DNA of 64,000 nucleotides, taken from the NCBI GenBank assembly GCA_023634235.1, contig JAMKCF010000004.1:5373202-5437201 (forward strand), written 5' to 3'. A program made the position numbers and the translations under genes. The stretch comes from Pisaster brevispinus. Its lineage: Eukaryota; Echinodermata; Asteroidea; Forcipulatida; Asteriidae. The notes under the pieces are model-generated. The model ran no database searches. It was not told the DNA's origin and saw nothing but the letters and a program-made list of their open reading frames with translations. The first letter of the stretch is position 1. Every line of letters begins with the position of its first letter. Shown here piece by piece: positions 12,578 through 27,500 of the stretch.

Positions 12578-15500
12578 GTGGAACAGCAGCACCATTATCA
12601 CCCTACAAGAAGCCTACAATAGCTCCTAAACCATCCTTGTTAAAGAGCCCACCACTACCGCAGAAGCAAAACCATGGCTCCTCAAAGAAACCGGTTCCTC
12701 CACTCCCAACGCCGAAGCCGCGCAAGCTGCAGACAACTCAGAGTTCACCAGCTCCCTTGTCGCCCAAACCTCCCATGGTCAAGGCAAAGACTTTCCAGAG
12801 TCCAGGACAGAGGGAGAACAGTGAAGATTCTGGTGTCTTTGACTTGAGGGACAGCGCCGAGTTTTCAAAAGTTGCCGAAGTGATTGACGCTAAGGAGTCC
12901 ATCTCTGAGGAGCCAACGGCCGAAGATGAAGCCAAACAAACTCTCTGCGATGAGGAAGGAAGCAGAATGCCACCAGCGGATGCTTCTCAGACCGCTGCTG
13001 CCATCTCTAGACAAAGGATTTCCCCACCCAAGCCTCTCCCACGAAAGGCCCCGCCAAGTCCAGTGCCACCCCCACGGCGTGCCAAGAGTGTTATCGATCC
13101 ACCAAGCCTCAACAGAGAGTTAAAACCAAAACTGAATAAATCTACAGACGATCTGACCACCTGCGCTGTTGAAGAGGAGAAAGAACCAACAAGCAATGAC
13201 TTCAATCATTCCACTGACTGTCATTCCGATCAAGCAGATAACCAAGTCGACAGAACAACCCCTCCTCAGACCGACACAGGCGGCTTGAACACTGACAGAG
13301 ACCCATGTCCACCTCCTATTCCACCTCACAAACAAAGCAACTCTCCTAAAAAAATACCACGGGGCAATTCCGAAGCAAAGCCGTCAAGGCCCCCTCCTCC
13401 CACAAGACCTGTCCCCTCGGCCCCTCCCATCAGGCCAAAGCCTTCAGGTAGAAAGATTCAATCTCAATTTATCCCAGAATCTCATTCTGTTCTTCAGATG
13501 AGAAAGGAGAGCCTGATGAGTGATGGGTCCCGTGAGTCATCGCCGGTGCTTCCGCCACGAATGCGAAGAAGTCTCAGTCTCACCGTTGAGGAGGTGCTGC
13601 GTTCAAATCACATCGAAAAATCCTTCAGCCTTGATGAGACCAAGAGTGAAAGTGACGTCATTAGTCATGAACGAAACACAAATTCAAACTCTGAAGTGTC
13701 ACACATGGCAGACGAGGGCGACCGTGCAGCCCCGCCCCGGAAACGATGGTCCCAACATTCCCACAGTGTAACCACTGCGGTCCCTTACCACAAAGTGCAA
13801 TGCTCGTCCCCTTTCAGCTCAACAACTGATCTTTCCATGGCGCCTGAATCTTCAGGCATCGCTGGTTATCATTCCGTGGCCCCACCACGGCCATCACAAG
13901 GCCCACCAAAGCGAACACCACCTCCCCCTCCCACACCCTATGCCTCCACCAAACCATCTCGCCCTACTCCAAGCAGTGCCGAGAAACGAACCCCTCCTCC
14001 CCGGCCGCCACCCATGCGAAGTGCCCTCCCACCCAAACCAGCGATTCTTGTCCAGAGTGTATCGCAAGAGGACAGCATCAATTCTCAAGGGGTGTGCAAG
14101 AACCATCAAGAGTTTTCTCATGTGCAATCGGACGAAGGCTGTAGCAGGAACAGCATCATGAGTGAGGATGATGAGTATGTCCTGCCCGATTGTCCATACT
14201 ACGAGAACAATGAATTCACGACGGTCTTCGACTCGCTGTCACCAGCCCAGACCTCCGAGTCGGCCACAAAGAGGCCAGTCCCAGGGAGGCAGAAGAGAGC
14301 CCCTCCTCCAAAGCCGAGAAGGACCCTTAGCATCCAGTCGGACATCTCAAACGACGGCTACGAGGACATGTCCAGGGGATCCCTGGGCTCTGTGGCGCTG
14401 AGCTCCATTACAGCTGAAGTCTACTCGGTCCCAAGGTGAGTTCATGAATAACAAGATTGTCCTGCATTAATTGTTTTCCAAAAATAAAAAGGATTTGAAA
14501 AACAGATGATGCAGAGCTGCAAACTCTCCCCGATTCCGCTGAAAATTCCTTGAAAGAAAACCAAATCCATGTTCTGATGAACAAATTTGAATATCTTCCG
14601 GATTACAGAAACTTTTGCCCTTTATGTTGAATGTGATTCTAAATGTCTCCCTGATTGCAAGATGCAAATGTTGGCAGCTCTGCGGATACAAAAACAACTG
14701 TGTGTTAAAGATATTTGTCTGACAACTTTGTGCCCAACTTAAGACTAAGATTGAACGATGTTACTTTGCTTTTAGAGTCAGAAGTTCATGAAAAAGACCT
14801 TTATTTAATATATTATCGCTACTCGACTGTAGAGTCAACTTATAGTTATAAATTAGTTAAGATTCAGTTCTAGATCTTCTGGCTGTCAGCGTAGATTCCA
14901 CAGCTGGGAATTTTATTTGAAATTACACTTACATTTATCAATGACAATAGATGTGATTTTTTTTAAAGCTGACCTGAAAACTCTGATGTTAATTTAATAG
15001 GATGGTTGTTAAAGTTGAAGGGAGGAGATGGTTTGACTAAAATTGTTAGTAGCTTAAATCTCTGGTTGGTCGACGATTGCGAATTATATTTTCAATTTAA
15101 TTTTGAAAAGGGGGAGAGTTTTTTGGGGGGAGAACCGGCACTAACGCAGAAACAAAACCACACAAATTTACTTATTAGTAAATTTAGGAGGAACATGTGG
15201 ACAAATTTCTTCTGAGGCACCACTTTCTGCAGTTATTTAATGCATAAAAGGTATTAAAAATCATGCACAAGATTTTCAAATACGCCCAGTTATTCTGTGT
15301 AAATGTAGTTGAACTGCACCAGACTCCAGCCATGATGAGACCCTAAACCTTAAGAGTATCAACTTTTTTAGTTTCTCAGAAACAATGTTGGGGTAATTTC
15401 CCAAAACAAACATGCATTTAAAATAGGATTTGTAATTTTTTTTTAGAAAGACAAGTTTATTAACAAAGAAACAAATAATGTACAAATCTAATAACTTGGG

Positions 15501-18500
15501 AGACGTGAGCAAGAAGTCGGAGACAGTGGTAGTACAAAAAATGTTAAATTTTAAATTCAAATCTTCATGACCACGGAGTGTATTTTTGTAACATATTTTT
15601 TCAAGAAAACAAAGCTTGAACATTTTTTACAAGGGAGAGGTGGACCACATGAATTTAGTGACACATTCCTGAATGAAATTGTTGACAAGCACCTATTAAA
15701 CTCAATCAGCAAGAATGGAAAAAGCAAATCCAGTTGCATGACTGGCAATTTTTTCTGGAGTGAGCTTTGCATTTGATAAGCAACTATACAGCGTTCACAA
15801 TGGTCTGTTTGCTCACAGACCAGCTTTTTTCTCTCTGTAATGCCCATGGGCTGTAAAAAGCCTTGGCCATTTATTGTTAGTAGCTGGAAGAGTTATGTAA
15901 CGTTACGTAACAGTGGGAGGCTGGATGGATGGTTATCCAAATAGGCTTTAATGGTAAGGGGTTAAAGGTCGTACATTCTAGATGTGAGGTGATGGCTCAT
16001 ATTTGCCGAGTGACCAAGCTGGCTGGTCTCCATTTTGGGGTGTGGCTGTTCGGAGATAGAATGGGTAATTATTGAAGAAATCTGTTGATATGTTTCAATC
16101 TGAAAGCTCACTGCTTTACTGAAAACCTATTCAAATGGAAGTTAAGCAGGTGGTTGGTCGGGATTTATGGTTGCGCTGGGAAAACAATGATCGACACATC
16201 ACATTGCCAAGTTCTATAAAGAGAAGAAAATGATGTGCTTAGATAGGGTACATTAGTACATCATCCATGAAAGGTAGTTTTTAATTTTTCTGAAAGAACA
16301 TCCCATCAAATATGGAATGGCTCAAACTTTACATAAGCAACATGAAAAATTATCAGGACTTGTTTGTTTCTCTTCACTCCTAGAATGTTTGATTTCACTT
16401 AGAAAAAATACAGGAATATTTTGTGCGTCAACTATCAAAGCGAGTCAACCCCCCCCCCCCCCCCCCCCCGAAAAAAAATAACTAAATAAAAAATGAGTCT
16501 GTCCATACAACAAAGATAAGCTTTTTATCAACTACATGTAATTAATGCATTGCATTTTAGTTTGAAAACATTTTTCCCTTACTAATGGTATGTAAAATGT
16601 GCATACTGTCCCATCCGGAACATATTTTTAAACTGTGTGTGGAAAGAGCGACTATTTTTTATTGATATCATGTCACCTTTTTTGGTAGAGTAGATCAAGT
16701 TAATTCTGTGGTTGTGATACAGAAGTTCATTTTACTTTTACATCGTACTTGATTCGGGAATGACCCTCTACAGATTATACTTTGAACTCATTGACTTCTA
16801 GCTCCATGCTCGATACAGTACGCTTATTTTATCGAGGTCCAATTTTATGAATTTTGGTTAAAAATAATTTGTTAAGCAAAACTAGGCAGGATACCAGTCA
16901 CAGATGCTACATGTGATATTGTGTTTTGGCTGGTACTCTAAATCTTGTTAGCGTTGTGCTGAGCTACTTTTTATGCTTATGGATTTTATTTATTTGCAAA
17001 CTACTACATGCACTGGCTGGCTTGTGATAATACCTTAAACACCATACAAAGACAATCTTTTAAATAGTGGGTTGTAAAAACAATTGTACGGAGTACATAA
17101 AGGATTTTCAGCATTGGGGAAAATATTAAAATATTCCAATATACTGAATACTTATGTCTAGTGCATGAGTTTCAATTGCCAATGGCTTGGTTTTCAGTAG
17201 TACACAAAGTGGAAACAGAAGTCTCTGGCAATGAGGTTAAGGTCATAGGGTCTGCAATCTCTAAGCTTAGGGAAGATCTTTCTTCAGAATGGCGAAACGG
17301 CGATCCATGTTTTTCGTAGCCATACCAGAGTGAGTGTCAATCAAAAAGGAGAAGATGAAAAGGTGACAATTTTTCTCAATCAGCTTAAAGAGTATGCTTT
17401 GTAACACCTTCTCCCTGATCGTCATTCAATAGATCATGCGAGCACAGCATGCACGAGAGCGGGAGGTGCCAGTGCGCCGACTACGCCGAGCAGAGCAGCG
17501 GGGAGGAAGAGGGCTCCATCTCCGACGACGACGAAGACAGTTACGAAAAGTTTGATCAGGACATCCTGGTGGAGAAAGAAGATGAAGAAGAGGAAGATGA
17601 CGTGGAGCCGGAGGTGCGCAAGAGGCGCAAGGCGTTCCTGGTCGCACAGGAGCTCAGGGACTCTGAGAGGGTCTTTGTTGATGTCCTCAAACTCATCAAT
17701 GAGGTAAGGGTCACTCTCAGTTTGGTTCTTGCTTCTTACTTCTTCTTTTTTTTCTAGAGATACCCACTTAGCATTTGAAGCGTTGAAGATGAACTTGCTG
17801 TTTAAAATTAGGAAGGCTAGGGAGCCGTTCAATCATTCTTTGTTGTTGCCCCTTAAATTGTGGAAACAGCTGCCGGGTGCTATCAAGGAATGCGGCACCC
17901 ACTGGTCACCTTCACCAGTCTACTCAAAACCAAACCAATTTCCCCAGCTTATGGTGTTTGGTTGGTTTGGGGAAAAACAACATTCCAAACAATTTAAGTT
18001 AATTCCATTTCAACATAGATTTGCATAATATCTGGTGCAATGATTTGCTCAGTCACACGTTCCGGCTGAATTTTTTAATTCTTTAGACTAAATCAACATT
18101 TGCTAAAGCGCATGGGTCGGGGCGATCATTTGCGCAGTTGCATAAGAGAGGACAAACACCCATACACAGGTTTGAATGACTTGTGTCTGGCACAATGGTA
18201 CCAGGGTTTGCTCATCCGGAGGTTGCTATACAATAAGCTTACCCTAAACCATTTCGAATAATAGTCTGAGGAATTCAAATTTGGGGTAACAAATCTAACA
18301 TGGCTTGTTCACAGTGAAATGTGTAAGACGTTGTGTGGAGGTGTTAAAGCGTTTGGGAATATGTACTGCGATTAGATCACAACTGACCGTTTTGAATCGA
18401 TTCTTCATTTGGACGTGGATGTTTTTCCTCTTGTTCATTCTCAGGACTTTAAAGCTGCAATAGATGATGCTGGGAAGGCTGCTGGTCGTCCGATCATAGA

Positions 18501-21500
18501 GAAAGGGACCCTCGATCAGATCTTGGGTCACCTTCCCCAGCTGCAGATGTTCAACGAGGATCTGCTGTCCGATCTGGACTCCCGCATCAATAACTGGTGA
18601 GAAAATAAACTGCACGGTCTCGTAACATCATCCCTGCTTACCGAAAGGCCCTATAAAATCATCTGCAGATGATTTTGAAAAAACAATAACACTAAACTCA
18701 CTGACTTGAAACCATTATTTTTTTTTAAAGATCACTGCAGGCATTTTCTTCATCAAGGATGTCTTTTATCTTTGTAAACTTGACTTGTTTAGTTTTTTGG
18801 ACTGAGTCCAAATGCATCTTTTATTGTACAATAAACCAAGTAGAATTAGAAGAAAAAAAAATAATTTTGAACACTATTCCTAAAAGATTGTAAAATCTAA
18901 ACCCCAGGGGTTATCAAAAGGTGGCATTTCCACCATTTCAATATACCTTCTAAAATTTGGATCCTAGTTTCAAACTTTGTTTTGTCAGCACTGACTCTCA
19001 CCCATGGTTTTGTACATTTTCTCTTATTCATCATGTTGTTGGCACTTGTGTAATGAAATGCATAAACAAAATCCATTAATATTTTGGAGACTAGAATGAA
19101 GTGATGGGGGGGGGGGGGAGATCCGTACATTCAATAAGAAGGATTGGGCTTCAATGAGTTTGTTTTTCATACAAATTTTCTTTTTTTTAAAGCCAGCTAT
19201 CTCAATATTATATTGCATATTGATCATTACAGGGCGGAGTCACCTCACATTGCCGACATCTTCCTGAAGAAAGGTCCCTACCTGAAACTGTATAATACTT
19301 ACATTCGAGACTTCCAGAAGCTGACTGCAGCGCTGGAGGACGCCTGCACCAAGTCACCGTTGTTTCAGACGGCGCTGAAGGAGTTTGAGGTGAGGGTTTG
19401 CAGCTAACTGTGTACCACCTTTCACCAAATTACATAAAGTCGTTCGGGAAGCTGTTGAGAAACTCATGGATAGTGATAATGCCTTTATTAAATTGTTGAT
19501 GGTCTAACAACGTATTATTGATTACCTTCATCATGGTCCAGAACCAAAAAGTAGTTAAGCATGAAAACGCTAGCATCAAAATTGTCCTCTAAGCAACCAG
19601 TCTTGACAATGTAACTGATGTGACATTCTAACATGTCCTTTTCCTAAACCTCAGCTTGTGCTTTGGCTCTAGCTTAGGGGTCCGTCCTCACTTTCAGAGC
19701 AGTGGACATTTTGTACGGTGTTTCAAACATCATATGAAGCCCAGAGACAGAGCCTAAGCCCAGGTTTGGAAGAAGCTCCTAGTAAGTCATTTCCACTATT
19801 GAGCAGGACATTTCTGTTCAAAGTAAATCTTTGTTTTACTGTCGTTGACACTTACCCTCCCAAATCCTCCCAAATCCTTTGCAGCAAGTTGTCTGATTGA
19901 GGAGGATTGAATACTGTATCACCAAATAGCCATTGCTTATCGCTGGTTCAGGCCTACCAGTCTTATCCAAGTCCCAACATTTTGGTGTGGAGTGACATAA
20001 GAGTGGAGGATAGTGGAGGATTGAGTTCTCCCATGCACAAGTAGGCTTGAGGAGTAAGGGTTTAAGAAGTTGGTCATGTTTTACTTGTGAGTTGATTGAC
20101 ACCAATTAATTTTTTAAATTTTGTTTTTGCTGTTAAGGCAAGTCCAAGATGTCAGAATCTGTCAGTGAGGCAACATATGTTGAAGCCAATACAACGGATC
20201 CCTCAGTACAAGCTGTTGTTAACCGGTAAGTCAACTGGATTTCTCTCATCTCAATGAGCTTTTGCATTCATCCGTGGCTCTATCTTGGGGATTCTTGGAA
20301 AGAAAATGCTCTGTCCAAACTGAGCTTTCAAGCAGTCTGACATTAAGCCAGAGCCAAATTCTGCCCCAACACACATTTGAATTGAATTTTTTTTAATTTT
20401 TTTTATAATCTTACCCATGGGGAGTCGACATTTGCTGTAGGATCCAACGAAAGTAGATGACACTGCATTTGTGCTGTGGTCGTTAATTATGGATAATTGA
20501 TTTTGGTTAATTGATTAATCATTGATTTACTTTTTCCCTCTTTTTCTCAGAATATTTGAAGCAGCTTGATGAGATTTCTCAAGAAGCTGACTACAAGGAC
20601 ACTGAGGGTAAGCATCGCAAATGCATTTTTCCAAAAGAGGAACCCAACACTCCAAAGTTACTGAGTGACTTGAGGGCTAAATCAAGTTGTCGTTTCAGGG
20701 TTTGCTCTTAACTATTTTAGTGACTGGCCAGCAGAATTAGTTAGCTTGTCATTTTACTAAGCCGGCAGCTAGTCTGTAGTTCAAGAAATAGGGGGGATGC
20801 TTTTCAACACTGAACTAGCCATCTGGACCACATGGAGTGATTGATTGGTCCTCTGGGGGTTTAACTGGCACTCCTGACTGGCTTCTGACTGGCACTCCCG
20901 AACAATGATACTGACAAAATAAGGAGACTTCCAGCATGATGGCAAGATAGCTCAGTTGGTAGAGCGCCGAGTTCGGAGGTCATAGGTTCACGTCCCCCTC
21001 TAGTCAACCTTTCTTTGTTCAACCCAAAATGTTCAAAATTTTTATAAGTTTTATTTCTATGGAATGAAACGATAGTTATTTTTCGAAATTTGTTTTGTAC
21101 TTCACAGCTGCTCTGAACATAGTGAGTGAGGTGGCAAACCACGTCAATGAAAGCATGAAACAAGGGGTGAGTATTCCTTAACACCAAGAGTTGCTTAAAA
21201 TTGTGTCACCCGTTGTGCCAACACATCATGGGAACACACAGTCCAACAATTTTGCAACATTGATGCACTCAAATTCCACACCGAATGCTAATGTTGGGTG
21301 TCAAATAATGTATTTCGAAGCTACTGATACATTTTCTTTGAAATTTAGCTTTACAAGGGAAATCGTTTCCTGACATCAACTCTGTAATAGTTTTATAATG
21401 GATGTTAATGGTTAAAAAAAAAATAAAATAAAATGTTTAAAAATTGTTTATTAAGACCATAAAAAACATAAAGATAAAACCAAATAGAATGCCCCAGAGT

Positions 21501-24500
21501 GCAGATTAGGGCTTTTAAAACAAAAGATAAATGCATGTAAGTAGGTTTCGAGCGCGCAAGTTTTCACCCTCGCAAGCTTTCACGCTTTGCGCTCGCAGTT
21601 CAGGTTTTTTTTTTTAAACAGCCTATCACATCCCTGGTAAGTGCGGTGCACTAGAAGAGCATCCAGGGCTAGGGTGCCCCACTCATATGACATAATGTGT
21701 GTAAGGTCGATAGTAAAACAAGTACCATTAGCGGTCAAAGTACATCATTATGTTAAACTTCATTTCCACAGATTTTCGGGGGGTGGGGGAAATTGAAATT
21801 TAAAAAAAACAATTCAAAATTCACCAAAGCTTTGATAGATAAATAAACATTTCCACATCTTACTGCACCGAACTGGTTGTAATGTCATCGCGCCACTTTC
21901 CTTGGAATTCTGCGCCCTCAAAGCACAGAATTCTGTGGGTCTCTTAAAACGCAGCATTAACGCAGTTTAGAAGTGCCATGAAATTGGGACCCGATTATTA
22001 AACTGTGTTCAACGTTAGACTCAAATGATTCAAGGATGCAGTTAAATTAATGTCAACATTTTGGATTTCTTTTAAAACAGGATAATCTGGATAAACTCTT
22101 GCAGCTCCAGCACAGCCTCGTCGGCAATCACGAGATTGTCAAACCAGGACGGGTGAGTCTCAATTTATAAAACTTGCAAAACATTTTCCACTTTATTACT
22201 CTGCAACTCTGTGATGTGATGCTTTAAGATTGACAGTTTAATTTTGTTCAAAATGTAGAGATTCATTTCTGATTTCTTGTTTTACATTCAAAGAATTGTT
22301 AAGTAAAAAATTGAACTGGTTCTCTCCATCTTGAAAGAAATAGATCAAGTTTGAAGATAACTGTTTTTGACTTAATATTGTACCGTCTGTGGCATTGCAA
22401 AGCAACAGAGGAATGTCTCGCTAAATAGAGCATGACTGGACTGCTTTTTATCGATGACAATTCAAAATGTAAATTTCTGAGGGTTTTTTTTTTTGGTCTG
22501 TTTAATTCAACACAATAAAGAAACTCCTTGTAGCTCGTTCTGTCCAGGAGGCTGAATAGCAATTAAATGTTTTCCTCAGAGCTCGCAATTTAGTCTCTTT
22601 TTACCACCAATTATTTTTCCTTCATTTTTCTGAAACTCCATTCTCATACCTGACCTTAGATTTTGATGCTTTATAAATAATCTTTGATTGACTGATTGAT
22701 TGATTTGGTTGATGGTTTTATTAATGACTTGATAATTTATTTGGATTGATTAGACTGATTTGATTTGATTAAATGTATTCTCTTAATCCCAACATTTTGG
22801 CACCATGTGAAAAAGGCGTCTGTAAAGAGATAAGTCTCATTTCCAGCCGTTACTATCTGATACTCCTTGCATTAATTGTCCTGGTATGTTGGAGGGCATG
22901 AACTGTTTGGGTAATGCAATACTGATGATAGTCTGATAATGAGAATGTTATTATTGGTGTCGGATTTCCATATCAAAGTCAACTCGCATTCCTGGGACTG
23001 AATTTTACTCAATGCGCACAAATAGTCTCTCTGTGGTGACTCGGTGTTGAAACACAGACATTTCAGAAAGTATCTGTACAATGTACAAGATACTGCGAAA
23101 ACAATACAAGATAAAAAAAATGTTTAACTTTCATTGCTGTTAACTGGAGTGTTGCAAATTTCCGGGGGAATATTTTCAGTTCAGAAAATACATTTAGTAA
23201 TCGTCGTAAACGGGATTTTTTGGCGTGAGGTTTTTCATATTTTATTTGATGTTTTCAATGTCTTATGCAGGTGTTTATCAAAGAGGGAGATCTGCTGAAG
23301 TTGTCACGAAAGGTACCGCAGACTCGCAGATTTTACCTGGTGAGTTGATTTCATCCAATTAAACCGTTTCATTCAAATGAAGTTTGTTCTCTTCACAGGT
23401 GACTATTTACATGACTCGGTCAAGCAATCCGTGATCGGTTACTTAAACTTGGCCCAAGTACTTGGGTAATTGCACCAATATTCTCTGTGAAATACATGTA
23501 TACCACTGGAGTGTCAGGCATGCAGCTTTTCAGCTGATTTCCCCCGTTTTTGGTTTCTCAACTGTGCCAATGAAAATATTAAAACACAGTACAAAGTCTT
23601 GCTTAGCCTGGTACTCTTTTTGGGGGGGGCCAAATTGCAGTTGCATGACTGATACTTTGCATCCGGAATAATGAGAAACGAACAGGCGTTCTATGGGATT
23701 TTAACCCAGAGCCCTTACGCTCTGGGGCAGACATCTTAAAAATACCGTAGGTTCGAATCCCGCCCAAGTAGTATGCCTGTGAATGGGTTTATTCCTGCAG
23801 GACTCTGGGAAAGCACTGACTGTACACAATGATTGTCACATTGGTGTGTGGTAAAATCAATTTATTACCAAAAAAAGTTGTGATGGAGATACTCTGCCAG
23901 GGCTAGGTTCAATTTTTGTTCTGAATTTAAACCAAATTTCAGTCAAGATATTACTTAAATAAAGTAACTAGTTTCCCAAAACAACATACCGTCTTGCCAA
24001 GCACTCTTGATTCATTTTGGTAATCATTACATCACAGAGAATGAATGTAGAATTTTAATCCAAGCTTCTTCTGTCGATACATTCCATTGCAGTTGAGCGA
24101 CATTCTTCTGTACACAACACCGTTCCTACTGACTCCAGGCCAATACAACTACAAGCTGCATAATGTCCTATCACTAGCTGGCATGAGGGTAAGTTTCCCC
24201 ATACCATGTCAGCCATCTTTACAGGCAACACTACTTTATTTTTTTAACACACAAGAATGCGATTAGCATAAATACTGCGTGCAGTTTGATTTAAATCTTG
24301 TTGATTGGTTCGTGAACCTCTTGGCTGCATAGAAAAGTCAGAAGGCTGGACGCAGCTCAAAGCCCAAGCTGCCCGCTAAGATGGCGAGCTATCCAGAGTG
24401 AACATTATTACTTGCTTATGAAATCTGTCGGACAGGTTCTTCAGACACAAACAAAATTAGTTTTGCAGTTGGAATTTGGTGGATTCAGACAAACTTGCTG

Positions 24501-27500
24501 CAGAATGGGCAAGCTTATACAACATTAAAACAATACTTACGGAGAATGTTTACTTGTTTTTTATTTTGCAGGTGAGTAAACCAGCACAGGAAGATTACAA
24601 GAATGAATTTAGCATCATCAGTGTACAGCGTTCCTTTACACTGGCAGCAAGGTAAGATAAACACCTCCTCTAAACAAAGTTCCTGCAAGAAACACGTCTT
24701 TTTGAACAAAATGTTTGTATCGTTAAAATTGATGAATTTGGCAAAATGCAGCTCTAAAAGTGAAGAATTAACTCTGACAACGGAACGTGAAATAATCCAA
24801 CCTTTTTAAGAGGTGCTACCTCTTATAACAGGGAGATCATAACATCTCATATTTCAACCCATGATTGGGCAGATTCGTGATTGGGCAGACCCATGATTGG
24901 GCAGATCAGTGCTGAATCCTCTAATGGTTTGATGTTTTATTTGATTGTAGTACACCACAAGAAAGGGATTCTTGGATTGCTGCGTTGAATAAGGCCATCA
25001 CAGACTACGCAAGCAAGAGAAGTTCCTTTGCCATGCTGCATCCATATGCTCAGGTAAAGATTTTTTTTTAAAGTACCTTTTACCTCAACCCTCCCAAATC
25101 CTCTTCAGGAAGTTGTCTGATTGCGGAGGATTGAGGGCTGTAGACCCAAATAACAATTGGTCATCACTGGGCCAGGCATACCAATCTCATCCAAGTCCAA
25201 ATCATTTGATGTGGAGTGAGGTAAGAGTGGAAGATAGTGAAGCTGTAGGCAAATGGGAGTTGAGGAGTTAGGTTTAATCAATCTTTTGAACTTGATTATT
25301 GACCATCATATGTGATGATTGCTACCAGGCTGCTCACCAATTTAGGAGTCAACAGGGAAACGTGTAATCGGTAAAACACTCATGGAAATCAACTCTGAAA
25401 AAGGTGCAACAGAGATTATTGTGATGGTGATGACGTCATGGTGAATTGGGTCAATAGAGAGACAAGTGACATTAGAACATGATATTTTGTCACTCTTTCT
25501 TCTAATATTGCCATACAATTCAAACTCTAGCATTTGAATCACTTGGGGACAACACTTTTCATTGTTGAAGTAAGCAGCCTTTTTGTGTTGGAATTACTGC
25601 TCTGTTGATCATGGGGGCCAGTCTATTCCAAGGCAACCTCAGTATCACCTCCTGTGGTGTTTTGAATGTCTCAACTTTTTTTATCGAGCTGCGTGGCTGG
25701 CATCTGGTCATCGTTTCTGTAGGGCAGCAACCTAGAGGCCATCTTGGATCACCTTGGCAACACTGCTGTATTTCAGGCGGTATACTGGTAACGGCGTAAT
25801 GCAGAGTTTACCAGCTGCTTCCTGAAATATAGGGCTGTTGTTCAAACACAACGCTGGACCCTTGCTTTCTGACTGTTAACTGCAAGAAGCCTTCATTACC
25901 TGGATCATCTGTCATCACTAGCCACAATGGTTTAGAAGCAAGCCTCTTAGTATGACTGCCTCGCTTATAAACCTACCGTCATACTATCATGGCATCATGA
26001 TAGAGAATCCATCGAACAATGGCGTTCGTTTTCTTAGTTGCTTAGGAATCAACTTTTTTTTTCTCTCGTTTTTTGTGAATACCTTTAAAAGTCAATAAGT
26101 TTGTTTTACATGCATGTAATATAATCAGAGGCATCAATACTTAGCGGTTAATTGATTTATGTTTATTTCCCATTTCTTTTCTTAGCTTCTTACTGAAGGA
26201 GACACAACAAGCCTTGGTCGTAAAGCCCCAGCCTGGATCCCTGATGGTCGTGTCACTATGTGCATGATCTGTACATGCGAGTTCACCGTCACTTGGCGAA
26301 GGCATCACTGCAGGGCATGTGGAAAGGTACATAGCAGAGTTTAGTAGTTGAGTCGCTTGTACTATTTGTCGCCCCCTACGTTTCACCAAGCTTTGTTCTG
26401 GGGTTGAGTGTATTTCTGATCCTAGATCCCTTGTCTAACTGGGTATGAGTGTATTTCTAATACTAGTTCCCTTGCTCAAGTGGGGATAGTTAAGTTCTAT
26501 CACCATGGCCCAATTTCATAGCCCTGCTTAAACAGAAACAATTGCCTAACAGTTTGTACTTAGCAAAAATAGCAGGAGGCTAGTCACAGATGATACATGT
26601 GACATGGTGTTTTAGCTGATAACCTTACTTTTTGGTAAGCACAATCAGTGCCTAGCTACTTTCTTGAGCTTAAGCAGCTCTAAGAAGCTGGGTTCTGTTC
26701 CTTTAAAGGCACATAGGGCTTCAGTCCAATAGGACAAGAGTTGATTGTGTCAAAATTTATGAAGAAATAAATTTGAGATGATGTTGTTTTACACGCTAGG
26801 TAATCTGCGGTCATTGTTCATCCAACAAGATTCCACTGCTGTATCTCACCAACAAAGTTGCCAGAGTGTGTGACCAGTGCTTCAAAAATCTTGGCAAAGG
26901 TAAATTACTTTCCACCTCTACATATAAACCACTGAGTGTTCATTTTACTTGAAATAACAAGTCCCGGGCAATGTGGAAAGGAAACCTTCAAATAGGGACC
27001 AGTGAAAAAGATTGAGGACCAGTGAAGTGACAAGCTAACTGTTCCCCCGGCTAGTCAAAGAAAAAGTTAAAGGCAAACATTGTTGATATTGTGTGTACCG
27101 CTCATAAGTGTTTATTAACAAATCTTTACAAGGTTAAATTTCATTCCTCCTAGTCACTGGTTTTCTCTTTACTTTAATTATACCAATGTTTAAGTTGTTA
27201 TGAAGTTTGTGTTCTTGCCCTGTTATTTCAATTGTTTTGGTAGTTTGTAATCCTTATTCAAATTCAAATGTAAATTTAAAACTCATCTCAGGGGCTTGTA
27301 TTTATGGTGCTACTTTTTGTGTCTCTCTAATCTCTGGTTTATGTTGATGTACTAGGTACACCAATCAATGAGTTATTCAGTTTGTTTTCTTATAATATTG
27401 CATAATTGTTGTTTTGTTTGATTTGTTTTGTTCTTAAATTAAAAGAGGGTCTTGATTTGACAAGCTATGCTTTTGAGAGACCGCCATCCACACACTTTGC

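Larger units (their letters stand above)
2350..19118. repeat. Cluster of poly(dC)/poly(dG) homopolymer tracts of 10-21 bases
   Basis: C runs of 10 or more lie at 2350, 3538, 4997, 9254, 11398, 11588 and 16449 (21 C). G runs of 10 or more lie at 4107, 5885 and 19106 (13 G). Only one further tract of this length (35251, 13 G) occurs in the remaining 45 kb. None lies in an FGD coding exon. They are simple-sequence features; assembly lengths are likely approximate. Confidence 0.8.

Noticed and set aside
22679..22775. Degenerate tgat/gattgatt tandem run in an FGD intron
   Set aside because: Ordinary low-complexity sequence; unit order is irregular and no function is suggested.
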